64,000 nt of DNA from Aurantiacibacter rhizosphaerae (GCF_009807005.1 NZ_WUBR01000002.1:372001-436000); one strand, 5' to 3'. Positions 38,955 through 48,223 are shown, counted from the stretch's first letter. The notes: a model not told the origin generated them from the letters alone. Translations and numbers: made by a program.

Positions 38955-41900
38955 TCAATGAAAGTCCCGCGACTTAGGAATGATCCGAGCATTGCGCGGA
39001 TGGCCTCTGGGATTAGAGCCACGCGTTGGGGATCCATCTGCATTTGGCAACTGGTCGATCAAGTCACGTGGCCGGATGGCGGGATTGGCGTTGTTGGCTG
39101 GGTCATCCGAACCGCTGCGCAGATCATCACGCGGGTTCAGCCTGCCCGAAAGCGGGCTGTTCACGTGGTCTGCACGGGCGACTGGCGCGTTCAGCAGATC
39201 GTCTGACAGCAGGTGCAATTGCTGCGTCGCATCGGTCATGTGGTGCGCGAAGACGTGGATCACCTCGTCATCATATTCCACCCGGCCGCGCACCTCCATC
39301 AGCCGCGCGCCCATCACCACGGTGCGCTGTTTCTCCTTCAGGTCTGGCCAGACGACCAGGTTGATGACGCCGGTCTCATCCTCCAGCGTGATGAAGCACA
39401 CGCCCTTGGCGCTGCCCGGCCGCTGGCGGATCAGCACCACGCCCGCCACGTGAACCATGCTGCGGAACTTGCGCGCGCGAAGATCGCATGCGCGCACGAA
39501 GCCGCGCTCTGCCAAATTGGCGCGCAGGAAAGCCATCGGATGCGCTTTCAGCGAAAGGCGCGTGGTCTGGTAATCTGCCACCACCTCCTCGCTCAGCGGC
39601 ATTTTCGGCAGGATCGCCCTGCCCCGCTCTGCGCCCTCGTCCCGCTCGTCCGCATGGGCGAACAAGGGCAGGTCCATGCCCCCCACCAGACTGCGCGCAT
39701 CCCACAAGGCCTGCCTGCGCGACATATCCATCGAGCCGAAAGCGTCGGCACTGGCGAGCCGCTCCACATGCCCAACCGGCACACGCGCCCTGTCGCGCAG
39801 TTCGGCAACATCGGCATAGGGCCCGCCATCCTCTCGCGCGGTGACGAGCGCGGCGGCGACATGTTCGGGCAGGCCATCCACCTGCCGCAGGCCAAGGCGC
39901 ATGGCGATGTGCCTGTCCTGCCGCCCGCTTCTGCCATCCTGCGCTGCCCCCCGCGCAGCACCGATAACCTCCAGCGTGCAATCCCACTGGCTGTGGTTCA
40001 CATCCACCGGCAGCACCTCCACCCCATGCTCGCGCGCATCCCGCACGATCTGGGCAGGCGCGTAGAAACCCATCGGCTGCGAATTGAGCAAGCCGCAGGC
40101 AAAGGCCGCGGGGAAGTGGCATTTCAGCCAGCTTGAAACGTACACGAGATGCGCGAAACTGGCGGCATGGCTTTCGGGAAAGCCGTATTCGCCAAAGCCG
40201 CGGATCTGGTTGAAGCACCTTTGCGCAAAATCGCGATCATAGCCGCGCGTCACCATGCGCTCCACCATCATGTCCTGCAGCTCATCCACCATGCCGCGGC
40301 TGCGGAAGGTGGCCATCGCCTTGCGCAGCCGGTTCGCCTCCGCACTGGAGAAGCGGGCGGCGTCCAGCGCGATCTTCATCGCCTGTTCCTGGAAGATGGG
40401 CACGCCCAGCGTACGCTCCAGGATGCTGGAAAGCTCGTCCGGCGCGCCATGTTCTGGCGATGGCGCGGGGATCTGCACCTGCTCCGCCCCGCGGCGGCGC
40501 TTCAGATAGGGGTGCACCATGTCGCCCTGGATCGGGCCGGGACGCACGATGGCGACCTGGATCACCAGGTCATAGAATTCGCGCGGGCGCAGGCGCGGCA
40601 GCATGTTCATCTGCGCGCGGCTTTCCACCTGGAACACGCCCAGCGAATCGCCGGTGCGCAGCATTGCGTAGGTTTCCGGGTCCTCACGCGGAACGCTGGC
40701 CAGCGTCAGCTTGCGGTCGTGATGGTTCTCCAGCAGGTCCAGGCATTTCCTGATGCAGGTGAGCATGCCCAGCGCCAGCACATCCACCTTGAGGATGCCC
40801 AGCGCCTCGATATCGTCCTTGTCCCATTCGATGAAGGTGCGATCCGGCATGGCGCCATTGCCGATTGGCACGGTCTGCGTCAGCGGCCCGTCGGTGAGGA
40901 TGAAACCGCCCACGTGTTGAGACAAATGGCGCGGCATTCCAATCATTTGCTCCGTCAACCTGAGGACGCGGCGCAGGTGCGGATCGGATACGTCCATGCC
41001 CGTTTCCTCGGCATGTTTCTCGCTCACCTCCTTGCCCCAACCACCCCAGACGGTGCGCGCCAGGGCGCTGGTGACATCTTCGGACAGGCCCATCGCCTTG
41101 CCCACCTCGCGAATGGCCATGCGTGGGCGATAGTGAATGACGGTGGCGGCAAGGCCGGCGCGATGGCGGCCATATTTGCTATAGATATGCTGGATCACCT
41201 CCTCGCGCCGCTCATGCTCGAAATCGACGTCGATATCGGGCGGCTCCTTGCGCTCCTCACTGATGAAGCGATCGAACAGCAGCTGGTGCTTGGCGGGATC
41301 GACAGATGTGATTTCCAGGCAATAGCACACGGCAGAATTGGCCGCAGAGCCACGCCCCTGGCACAGGATCGGCGGATCCACGCTGCGCGCGTAATCGACG
41401 ATATCCTTGATGGTGAGGAAATATCGCGCCAATTCCAGCTTGCCGATCAGCGCCAGTTCGCGCTCAAGCGTTTTCTTTACAGAATCCGGCAAGCCATTGG
41501 GATAGCGGCGTTTTGCGCCCTTCCATGTCTCGCTTTCCAGATAGGCCTGCGGGCTCATGCCATCGGGATAGATTTCTTCGGGATATTCGTATTTCAGCTC
41601 GTCCAAGCTGAAATTGCAGGCATCGGCCACGGTGCGCGCGGCCGCGATGGCGTGGGGCCAGCGCTCGAACAGGCGCAGCATCTGCTGGGGGCTTTTCAGG
41701 TGCCGCTCTGCATTGGCGTGCAGCATGTGGCCTGCGCGTGCCACCGTGGTCTTGTGCCGGATTGCCGTCATCACGTCCTGCAAGGGGCGGCGTTCCGGCG
41801 CGTGGTAATGCACATCGTTGGTGGCAAGCAGGCTGAGGCCATTCGCCCTGGCCAAGGCATCGAGCCGGTCTATCCGGGCGATGTCATCCCCGCGATAGAG

Positions 41901-42539
41901 GTAGCTGGCGGCAAGATGGCCGAGGGTGGGCAGGCCGGAAGCGAGGTGCGGCAGGATATCGGAGAGTGTGCCGGTCACGTGATCTTCGCGCAGCGTGCCA
42001 TCCAGCGCCACCACATTACTGGCCCAGCCCGGCACCGTCAGCCTTTCTGTCAGATCGCGCGGCGGGATCAGGATAAGCTGAATGCCGCCCTCCCCATCTT
42101 TGGCAGCATGTTCGGCCAGCATGGGCAGCGAGATGTCGCACACGCCCTTTTCCTGCCACTCGCCATCCAGCGTGGCCATGCGCCCTGCCGAGATCAGCGT
42201 GCACAGGCGGCCATAGGCGGCGCGGTCCGTGGGATAGGCGAGGAAGGCGAGGCCCTCTGCCGTCTCTATCCGGCAGCCGATGACGGGGCGCATCTTCAGC
42301 GTCTTCGCCTCGCTATGCACGCGCACCACGCCCGCCATGGAATTGGCATCGGCGATCCCAATGGCATCATAGCCAAGGCTGCGCGCCGTCAACACCAGGT
42401 CCACCGCATCGGATGCACCGCGCAGGAAGCTGAAGCAGCTGAGCATGCCGAGCTCGACGAAAGCGCTGCGCGGCGGGGCGTCTATGCTGTCGGGATCAAG
42501 CTCGATCGTGCGCTTGGGGAGGACATCGCTATCGGGCAC
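38955..42539 (-). CDS. dnaE2: Error-prone DNA polymerase DnaE2
   Basis: A 1194-residue C-family polymerase used in SOS mutagenesis with ImuA and ImuB. The PHP domain starts FVELGMLSCFSFLRGASD. Active-site acids lie in CQGRGSAANSAVCY, RKEPPDIDVDFEHERREEV and IEWDKDDIEALGILKVDVLALG. Helix-hairpin-helix and OB (VVLIRQRPGSAKGVCFITLEDETG) regions follow. The last 80 residues are a polar Asn/Arg/Asp-rich tail that looks poorly conserved. The start is the GTG at 42539, one base after the stop of the UdgX gene. It lies in a LexA-controlled operon, separate from imuA-imuB. Confidence 0.97.
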   Translation of the reverse strand: MPDSDVLPKRTIELDPDSIDAPPRSAFVELGMLSCFSFLRGASDAVDLVLTARSLGYDAIGIADANSMAGVVRVHSEAKTLKMRPVIGCRIETAEGLAFLAYPTDRAAYGRLCTLISAGRMATLDGEWQEKGVCDISLPMLAEHAAKDGEGGIQLILIPPRDLTERLTVPGWASNVVALDGTLREDHVTGTLSDILPHLASGLPTLGHLAASYLYRGDDIARIDRLDALARANGLSLLATNDVHYHAPERRPLQDVMTAIRHKTTVARAGHMLHANAERHLKSPQQMLRLFERWPHAIAAARTVADACNFSLDELKYEYPEEIYPDGMSPQAYLESETWKGAKRRYPNGLPDSVKKTLERELALIGKLELARYFLTIKDIVDYARSVDPPILCQGRGSAANSAVCYCLEITSVDPAKHQLLFDRFISEERKEPPDIDVDFEHERREEVIQHIYSKYGRHRAGLAATVIHYRPRMAIREVGKAMGLSEDVTSALARTVWGGWGKEVSEKHAEETGMDVSDPHLRRVLRLTEQMIGMPRHLSQHVGGFILTDGPLTQTVPIGNGAMPDRTFIEWDKDDIEALGILKVDVLALGMLTCIRKCLDLLENHHDRKLTLASVPREDPETYAMLRTGDSLGVFQVESRAQMNMLPRLRPREFYDLVIQVAIVRPGPIQGDMVHPYLKRRRGAEQVQIPAPSPEHGAPDELSSILERTLGVPIFQEQAMKIALDAARFSSAEANRLRKAMATFRSRGMVDELQDMMVERMVTRGYDRDFAQRCFNQIRGFGEYGFPESHAASFAHLVYVSSWLKCHFPAAFACGLLNSQPMGFYAPAQIVRDAREHGVEVLPVDVNHSQWDCTLEVIGAARGAAQDGRSGRQDRHIAMRLGLRQVDGLPEHVAAALVTAREDGGPYADVAELRDRARVPVGHVERLASADAFGSMDMSRRQALWDARSLVGGMDLPLFAHADERDEGAERGRAILPKMPLSEEVVADYQTTRLSLKAHPMAFLRANLAERGFVRACDLRARKFRSMVHVAGVVLIRQRPGSAKGVCFITLEDETGVINLVVWPDLKEKQRTVVMGARLMEVRGRVEYDDEVIHVFAHHMTDATQQLHLLSDDLLNAPVARADHVNSPLSGRLNPRDDLRSGSDDPANNANPAIRPRDLIDQLPNADGSPTRGSNPRGHPRNARIIPKSRDFH

Positions 42540-42540
42540 G

Positions 42541-43998
42541 TCACCCCACCAGCTGCGACAATCGTTCCTTCACGGCGGCAAGGTCTGCCGCGAACAGCCG
42601 CTCCTGCTCCGCCTTGGCATCACCATCCAGGCGCAGGAGGTAGGACGGGTGCGCCGTCACCCACAATTCGCTGCCATCGTCGAGCGGCATCGGCTCTCCG
42701 CGCACCTTGGAAATGCTCACCGTCTTGCCCAGCATCGCGCGCGCCGCGCTGGCGCCCAGCGCCAGCACCACCTTAGGCTTCACGATGGCGCGCTCCGCCT
42801 CGTGCCACCAGCGGCACACGTCGATTTCCTTGGCGGTGGGCGACTGGTGCAGGCGGCGCTTGCCGCGCTGCGTGTATTTGAAATGCTTCACCGCATTGGT
42901 GACATAGGTTTGCTCGCGCTCGATCCCGGCCACTGCCAGCGCGGCATCCAGCACCTGGCCCGCCGGGCCGACGAAGGGCTTGCCTGCCAGATCCTCCTGA
43001 TCGCCGGGCTGTTCACCCACGATCATCAGAGCTGCGTCATCCGGCCCCTCCCCCATCACTGCCTCGTTTTCCAGAGAGCCGATGGGGCATTTGCGACAGG
43101 CGTGGATCGCCTTGTCTATCGCCGCCAGTGTTTCCGGCCGGTCCTCGAACTCTTCCCCGAATAACGAGGCGCCTGCATCCACCATTTCGCTTTCCCGCTT
43201 CTGCGCGCCCGCCACCAGCTCTGGAATCAGCGCGGCCTCGGGCATGTTCTTCCAGTATTTGCGGGGCATTTCCTTCAGCATCGCCCCTATCTTCAAACGC
43301 GCGGGGTTGAAGATGGATGCGTAATATTTGCGCCAGAGATCTTCGGCAGGATCGCCCTGCGGCGCATCGCTCTTCTGCGCCGGGCCGCTTTCGCGCACCA
43401 CCTCTCCATCCCAATGGATGCAGCCGCGCGGCGTCAGGATGGACCAGTGCATGTTGGCAAAGCGGCGCACGAAGAAGCCTGCCTCGCGCCTCACGATGTG
43501 GTGATCGGGTTCGAACCAGGCGACGTAGTGCTCCCCATTACCTTCTGGCCCCTCCTCATCCCCCACCATGCGGAAGCGGACGAAGGCGTGCATCTTATGC
43601 GCATCGCGGCGCACGGACTTGTCCATATCCTCCAGCCGGCGGACCTGGCTATCGGCCTTGTCCTCCATCAGCCGCGGATTGGATTGCAGCCGCCACAGCA
43701 TGGCGTAGAGCAGGGAAAACCGTTCAGGGTCAGAGTGATGCGCCACGTTCTTCGCAATCGAGAGGAACCGTTTGCTGGCGCGGATCATGCGGGTGGCATC
43801 GTCCGGCACGGGCAGCCGCTTGTCACCGTGGCTGAACAGCGAGCCATTGCCGCCCGGCTCCACCCAGGCCACGCGGTCCGGCGGCACATCGCATTGCACA
43901 AGCTGCCGCGCCCGCTCCCGCCAGAAGGCGAAATCGTCCGGCTCCGGCATGTGGACCACGTAATAGGTGCCCAGCTTCACATGTTGCAGCGCGGTCAT
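42541..43998 (-). CDS. DUF4130-UdgX fusion: uracil-DNA binding/glycosylase-family protein
   Basis: A 485-residue two-domain protein. N-terminal part (about residues 1-250): the DUF4130 domain of the SAM-associated DNA metabolism family. C-terminal part (about 290-485): a family-4-like uracil-DNA glycosylase domain with iron-sulfur cysteines in CRKCP, the uracil pocket GEQPGDQEDLAGKPFVGPAG, and GKRRLHQSP. The last contains the histidine loop that lets UdgX proteins bind covalently to uracil sites. The start at 43998 overlaps the radical SAM stop (ATGA). It is encoded directly before dnaE2, which argues for a role in damage-induced repair of uracil. Confidence 0.94.
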   Translation of the reverse strand: MTALQHVKLGTYYVVHMPEPDDFAFWRERARQLVQCDVPPDRVAWVEPGGNGSLFSHGDKRLPVPDDATRMIRASKRFLSIAKNVAHHSDPERFSLLYAMLWRLQSNPRLMEDKADSQVRRLEDMDKSVRRDAHKMHAFVRFRMVGDEEGPEGNGEHYVAWFEPDHHIVRREAGFFVRRFANMHWSILTPRGCIHWDGEVVRESGPAQKSDAPQGDPAEDLWRKYYASIFNPARLKIGAMLKEMPRKYWKNMPEAALIPELVAGAQKRESEMVDAGASLFGEEFEDRPETLAAIDKAIHACRKCPIGSLENEAVMGEGPDDAALMIVGEQPGDQEDLAGKPFVGPAGQVLDAALAVAGIEREQTYVTNAVKHFKYTQRGKRRLHQSPTAKEIDVCRWWHEAERAIVKPKVVLALGASAARAMLGKTVSISKVRGEPMPLDDGSELWVTAHPSYLLRLDGDAKAEQERLFAADLAAVKERLSQLVG

Positions 43999-45239
43999 GC
44001 CGCGAACAGCTCCAGTTGCTCCTGCTTTGGTGCCAGCAGGCTGCGCAGATCGGCGCGATCGGTCAGCAAGGTGGGGCGCCAGTCGACGGTACATATGAAC
44101 GGGCGCACCTTGGCAACGGACACCGTCAGCTTCGCCACATCGTCCAGCCGCAAGTTGCGATGGCGACGGCTGGCGAGGATTTGCCCCACGGCCCGCGTGC
44201 CCAACCCCGGAACGCGCAACAGGTCTTCACGCGGTGCGCGGTTCACATCCACCGGGAAGCGTCCGCGAAACTTCAGCGCCCATGCCAGCTTGGGATCGAT
44301 ATCCAGCGGCAAGTTTCCATCGGCATCTGTCGCCTGCATCACCTCTGCCGGAGCAAAGCCATAAAAGCGCATCAGCCAATCCGACTGGTACAGCCGGTGC
44401 TCGCGCATCAGCGGCGGGCGCTTCAGCGGCAGCACTGCGCTGGCATCGGGAATGGGAGAGAAGGCGGAGTAGTACACACGGCGCAGCTTGAAATTGCCGT
44501 ACAACCGGCTGGCCTTGCCCACGATATCGCTGTCCGTCGCGGCGTCGGCCCCAACAATCATCTGCGTCGACTGGCCGCCCGGCGCGAAACGCGGCGCGTG
44601 CTTGAACCGCTTGCGCTCATCCTTCGACTGGCGGATCGCCATCTTCATGCCGCCCATCGCCCCTTCGATCTGGCGCGAGTTCTTGTCCGGCGCGAGGCGG
44701 GTAAGCCCGACATCGGTGGGCAGTTCCACATTGATGGACACACGATCTGCATAAAGGCCCGCCTGATGCGCCAGATCAGGGTCTGCCTCCGGAATGGTTT
44801 TCAGGTGAATGTAACCACGAAAATCGTGATCTTCCCGCAGGATACGCGCGGTTTCTACCAGCAGTTCCATCGTGTGGTTGGAGCTTTTGATAATGCCGGA
44901 GGAGAGGAACAGCCCTTCGATGTAATTGCGGCGATAAAAGGTCAGCGTCAGGTCCGCCACTTCCTGCGGCGTGAACTTTGCGCGGCGCACATTGCTGCTC
45001 TTGCGGTTGATGCAATAGTGGCAATCGAAGATGCAGTGATTGGTCAGCAGGATCTTGAGCAAGGAGATGCAGCGGCCATCGGGCGCATAGGCATGGCAGA
45101 TGCCCATCCCCTCTGTCGAGCCGACGCCCTTGCCGCCCTTGCTGTTACGCTTGGCCGTGCCCGACGAGGCGCAGGACGCATCGTATTTCGCCGCATCGGC
45201 GAGAATCTCCAGCTTCTGAATTGTTTCGAGCGCGGCCAT
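43995..45239 (-). CDS. Radical SAM protein of the DNA modification/repair type
   Basis: About 414 residues, matching the putative DNA modification/repair radical SAM family that is regularly paired with DUF4130/UdgX. The cluster-binding motif is CIFDCHYC (CxxxCxxC). The start EILADAAKYDASCASSG is typical, and a helix-hairpin-helix DNA-binding segment lies near the C-terminus (DLLRVPGLGTRAVGQIL). The reaction is unknown. I use the ATG at 45239, since the promoter's -10 and the LexA site lie just upstream and would make the transcript leaderless. The frame is open to 45314. First gene of the SOS operon. Confidence 0.93.
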   Translation of the reverse strand: MAALETIQKLEILADAAKYDASCASSGTAKRNSKGGKGVGSTEGMGICHAYAPDGRCISLLKILLTNHCIFDCHYCINRKSSNVRRAKFTPQEVADLTLTFYRRNYIEGLFLSSGIIKSSNHTMELLVETARILREDHDFRGYIHLKTIPEADPDLAHQAGLYADRVSINVELPTDVGLTRLAPDKNSRQIEGAMGGMKMAIRQSKDERKRFKHAPRFAPGGQSTQMIVGADAATDSDIVGKASRLYGNFKLRRVYYSAFSPIPDASAVLPLKRPPLMREHRLYQSDWLMRFYGFAPAEVMQATDADGNLPLDIDPKLAWALKFRGRFPVDVNRAPREDLLRVPGLGTRAVGQILASRRHRNLRLDDVAKLTVSVAKVRPFICTVDWRPTLLTDRADLRSLLAPKQEQLELFAA

Positions 45240-45241
45240 AT

Positions 45242-45256
45242 GTTCCATATATGTTC
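45242..45256. promoter_or_regulatory. LexA (SOS) box upstream of the radical SAM/UdgX/dnaE2 operon
   Basis: A perfect GTTC-CATATAT-GTTC, the alphaproteobacterial LexA direct-repeat site GTTC-N7-GTTC. It overlaps the -10 element of the minus-strand promoter and ends 2 bp before the ATG at 45239. Confidence 0.88.
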
Positions 45257-45274
45257 CAACGCTCGATTCGCCAA
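45246..45274 (-). promoter_or_regulatory. Promoter of the SOS operon, -10 inside the LexA box
   Basis: On the minus strand, TTGGCG (45274-45269) and TATATG (45251-45246) are 17 bp apart. The expected transcription start is about 7 bases downstream, at the A of the ATG at 45239, so the mRNA may be leaderless. Confidence 0.6.
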
Positions 45275-45424
45275 GGTAAAACGCCAAATTGTTGAAAATA
45301 GGCGCTGAAGTCACTTTCCCGCAGCCCGCCTGCCCAGCAGCGAAAAAAGACGAAATTAACGATGAATCTTGGCGCCTTTTTTACCAAGGCACCGCAAGCT
45401 GGTGACAACCACGGAGAAGGGGAC

Positions 45425-45832
45425 ATGGGCATGAAACTGTTTGCGCGCACCAAGGCTGCACCGGCCGCCGATCGCCGAGCCGCGCCCCGCATCCGTGTGA
45501 ACCATCCGGCCACGATGGTCATGCCCAGCGGCAACCGCACGGGCCGCATCTTCGACATTTCCATCAATGGTGCGCGCTTCGTGACGGATGATCCCCCAGC
45601 CACAGGCGTTGGCGTCATCCTCGACTGGACCATGCATGAGGCATATTGCCAGGTCACATGGACGAAGCCGGGTATGTGCGGCGTACAGTTCGATCGATCC
45701 TTGCCCGCACGCGTGGTGGAGGAGTTGTCTCAAGCAGCACCATCCGGGCCAAGGCCGGTAAAAAGCGCAGTAACCCCTCTGCCCGATAAAGCGCCCCGGC
45801 ATCCCGCGCCGCCCACGCGGTTTGTCGGCTAG
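45425..45832 (+). CDS. PilZ-domain protein
   Basis: A 135-residue protein consisting mainly of one PilZ domain (about residues 18-95), with the c-di-GMP-type RxxxR at RRAAPRIR and the second motif DISINGARF (D/NxSxxG). The Pro-rich 35-residue tail looks disordered. It probably binds cyclic di-GMP; the partner is unknown. The start at 45425 has GGAGAAGGGG upstream; the frame is open to an ATG at 45362. It is divergent from the SOS operon, with 185 bp between. Confidence 0.85.
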   Translation: MGMKLFARTKAAPAADRRAAPRIRVNHPATMVMPSGNRTGRIFDISINGARFVTDDPPATGVGVILDWTMHEAYCQVTWTKPGMCGVQFDRSLPARVVEELSQAAPSGPRPVKSAVTPLPDKAPRHPAPPTRFVG

Positions 45833-45938
45833 GCGCTTCGCCGGGCAAGCGACAAAGTCCGGGAAACTGGACTGAATCAATCCTACGTGACAAACAGGCC
45901 GTGCAGCTTCCGAAAAGAGGCGCATCAGGAGAGGCCGA

Positions 45939-47294
45939 TTGAAGCGGATGCCATTCAGCGCGGCGATTGCGGACGCGCCCCTTCGGCCCTTCCAGATCAT
46001 CGTCGCCATTTTCGGCCTCGCCCTGCTGGTGATCGACGGGATCGACCTGCAATCGCTATCCCTCGTCACGCCGCTGATCCTGGACGAATGGAGCATCGAT
46101 CGCGCGCTGTTCGGCCCTGCCCTTGCCGCCTCGCTGTTCGGCATGGGCTTCGGCTCCATGCTGGGCGGATTGCTGGGGGACAGGATCGGGCGGCTCAACA
46201 CACTGTTCATTGCATCCATGATTTTCGGATCGACCACGATTGCCGCCGCCTACACCAACAATGTGTGGGAGATGAGCGCGGTGCGGGCCATCGGCGGACT
46301 TGGCTTTGGCGCGGCCTATCCCAATGCGCTGGCGCTGGTGAGCGACTGGGTATCGGCCCGCCACCGCCCCCATGCGATTGCCGTGCTGTCAGTCGGCATT
46401 CCCGTGGGCATTACCGTGGCCGCCGAAGTGCTGCCGCTGCTGCTGCCGGACCATGGCTGGCGCGGGGCGTTCGTCATTTTCGGCGTGGGCTCGCTGATAT
46501 TCGGCGTGCTGATGAGGCTGGTGCTGAGGGAACCGCCGCCGATCTACATGGCCAAGGGCAATACCGCTGCCGCGCAAAAGAGCGCCGCAAGGGTTATCGA
46601 TGCCGATATCGAACTGACGCCAGAGCCGGAGGACGAGGCCGACCCTGCAACGGGCGAGCGGATCGGTATCTTTCACAAGCGGAATACGCGGCTGAACATC
46701 GCCATGTTCATAAGCTTTTCCGCTGCCACCACGCTGGTCTACGGCCTGCTGAACTGGACCACCGAACTGCTCACCTCTGCCGGCTTCACGCTGGAGGAGG
46801 CTTTGCGCGCCACGTCGTGGCAAGGCATACTCTCGATGATCGGCGGCATTTCGGCCGGCTTCACCGTGCGCACATTTGGTTCGCGCGGCATGATACTGGC
46901 GGGCGCATCCGGCATCACCATCACCATCATCACGCTGGCATTTATGGTGGAGGGGCTGGACGGGCCTCCCTCGCCTTCGCAGATCACCACCATCGTGGCG
47001 CTGGAGGGGCTGGCCGTGGGCCTTGTGAGCATGATGATATCGCTGTTCTACGTAGTGATGGCGCATGGCTATCCCTCCGCCTGTCGTTCGGGCGGGATCG
47101 GCTTTGTCATCACGTCTGGCCGGGTGTTCTCCATCGCGATGGTGTTTGCGGGCGGCTGGTTGCTGAATTTGGGCGGAGAGAGCTTCGTGTTTTATTTCGC
47201 CACGCTGATCTTCGTCGCGCTGCTGGTGTTTCCCGCTGCCTTCATCATCGATTGCCATATCCTCCCCGCCCGCAAACAGGAGCCTTCATCATGA
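45939..47294 (+). CDS. MFS transporter, aromatic acid:H+ symporter (AAHS) type
   Basis: A 451-residue, 12-segment major facilitator. AAHS-like features are IDGIDLQSLSLVTPLIL in helix 1, the helix 2-3 loop GGLLGDRIGRLNTL and the helix 4 AIGGLGFGAAYPNALALVSDW. Members import benzoate-type acids, 4-hydroxybenzoate, vanillate or 2,4-D. The start is the TTG at 45939 behind AGGAGAGG (or ATG 45948). The stop overlaps the dioxygenase start (ATGA), so the pair is translationally coupled: probably import followed by oxidation of the same compound. Confidence 0.92.
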   Translation: MKRMPFSAAIADAPLRPFQIIVAIFGLALLVIDGIDLQSLSLVTPLILDEWSIDRALFGPALAASLFGMGFGSMLGGLLGDRIGRLNTLFIASMIFGSTTIAAAYTNNVWEMSAVRAIGGLGFGAAYPNALALVSDWVSARHRPHAIAVLSVGIPVGITVAAEVLPLLLPDHGWRGAFVIFGVGSLIFGVLMRLVLREPPPIYMAKGNTAAAQKSAARVIDADIELTPEPEDEADPATGERIGIFHKRNTRLNIAMFISFSAATTLVYGLLNWTTELLTSAGFTLEEALRATSWQGILSMIGGISAGFTVRTFGSRGMILAGASGITITIITLAFMVEGLDGPPSPSQITTIVALEGLAVGLVSMMISLFYVVMAHGYPSACRSGGIGFVITSGRVFSIAMVFAGGWLLNLGGESFVFYFATLIFVALLVFPAAFIIDCHILPARKQEPSS

Positions 47295-48184
47295 CCGTGA
47301 TCGCCGGACGCCGCATCAGCCCGCAGAACCTTGGCAGTGCTTATGACCGCTTCACCGTCACCCCCTATGCCGGTGCACTGGGCGCAGTGATCGAGGGGGT
47401 GGACCTGTCGCAGGATCTGGATGACGCCACCATCGCCGAAATCCGCCGCGCACTGATCGAGAACCAGGTGATCTTCTTCCGCGGGCAGGATTTCACACCC
47501 GAACAGCACCTCGCCTTTGCCAAAAGGTTCGGCACGCTGAACCAGCATGACCAGGTGAAGGGGATGGAGGAATATCCCGACATCATCGAGGTGCGGCAGG
47601 AACCGACCGACACGCGCAATTTCGGCGGCGCATGGCATGGCGATGTGACGTACCTGCCCGAACCTCCACTCGGCTCCATTCTCTACGCGCGCGAGGTTCC
47701 GCCGGTGGGCGGAGATACGCTGTGGTCGAACCTGTACCTTGCCTATGAGGACCTCTCGCCCGGCTACCGCGCCATGATCGACCCGCTTACCGTGGTGCAC
47801 ACGCCTGCGCTGATTTACGGCACCAAGTCGATGGACTGGAGCAAGGACAGCTCTATGAATTCCTCCCCCACCGAGGCCGCGCATTACGAGGTGGAGCATC
47901 CGTTGGTGCGCACCCATCCGGAAAGCGGGCGCAAGCTGTTCTACGTCAGCGGCGCATACACTCCGCACTTCAAGGACCAGACCGAGGAGGAAAGCGCGCC
48001 CATCATCGACTATCTGATGTACCAGGCTACGCGTGAACCCTTCACCTGCCGCTGGCGCTGGCAAAAGGGCGACGTAGCCTTCTGGGACAATCGCGCCACG
48101 CTGCATTACGCGCTGAACGATTATCACGGCCACCTGCGGGTGATGCACCGAGTTACGATCAATGGAGAGCGGCCTGCGAGATAA
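47291..48184 (+). CDS. TauD/TfdA-family 2-oxoglutarate-dependent dioxygenase
   Basis: A 297-residue non-haem iron oxygenase. Iron ligands: HxD in WHGDVTYLPEPP and the distal His in YHGHLRVMHRVTINGERP, where the following Arg binds 2-oxoglutarate. The start TVTPYAGALGAVIEGVDLS and NQVIFFRGQDFTPEQHLAFA are typical of TauD/TfdA. The family cleaves sulfonates, aryloxyacetates or related C-X bonds. The coupled AAHS transporter is reminiscent of the tfdA/tfdK pair for chlorophenoxyacetate, so an aryl-ether or aromatic-acid substrate is possible but unproven. Confidence 0.92.
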   Translation: MTVIAGRRISPQNLGSAYDRFTVTPYAGALGAVIEGVDLSQDLDDATIAEIRRALIENQVIFFRGQDFTPEQHLAFAKRFGTLNQHDQVKGMEEYPDIIEVRQEPTDTRNFGGAWHGDVTYLPEPPLGSILYAREVPPVGGDTLWSNLYLAYEDLSPGYRAMIDPLTVVHTPALIYGTKSMDWSKDSSMNSSPTEAAHYEVEHPLVRTHPESGRKLFYVSGAYTPHFKDQTEEESAPIIDYLMYQATREPFTCRWRWQKGDVAFWDNRATLHYALNDYHGHLRVMHRVTINGERPAR

Positions 48185-48223
48185 TTCGAGAATTACATCA
48201 GATGATGGTCCGCCAGTGCTGGA

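Noticed and set aside
40149..42776. An 875-codon plus-strand frame opposite dnaE2
   Set aside because: Antisense shadow of a well-supported polymerase gene; no recognisable motifs.
45887..48184. A 765-codon plus-strand frame that seems to fuse an Arg/His-rich protein to the dioxygenase
   Set aside because: The first 470 codons are the out-of-frame reading of the MFS gene, including an artefactual His run. Only the part from 47291 is real.
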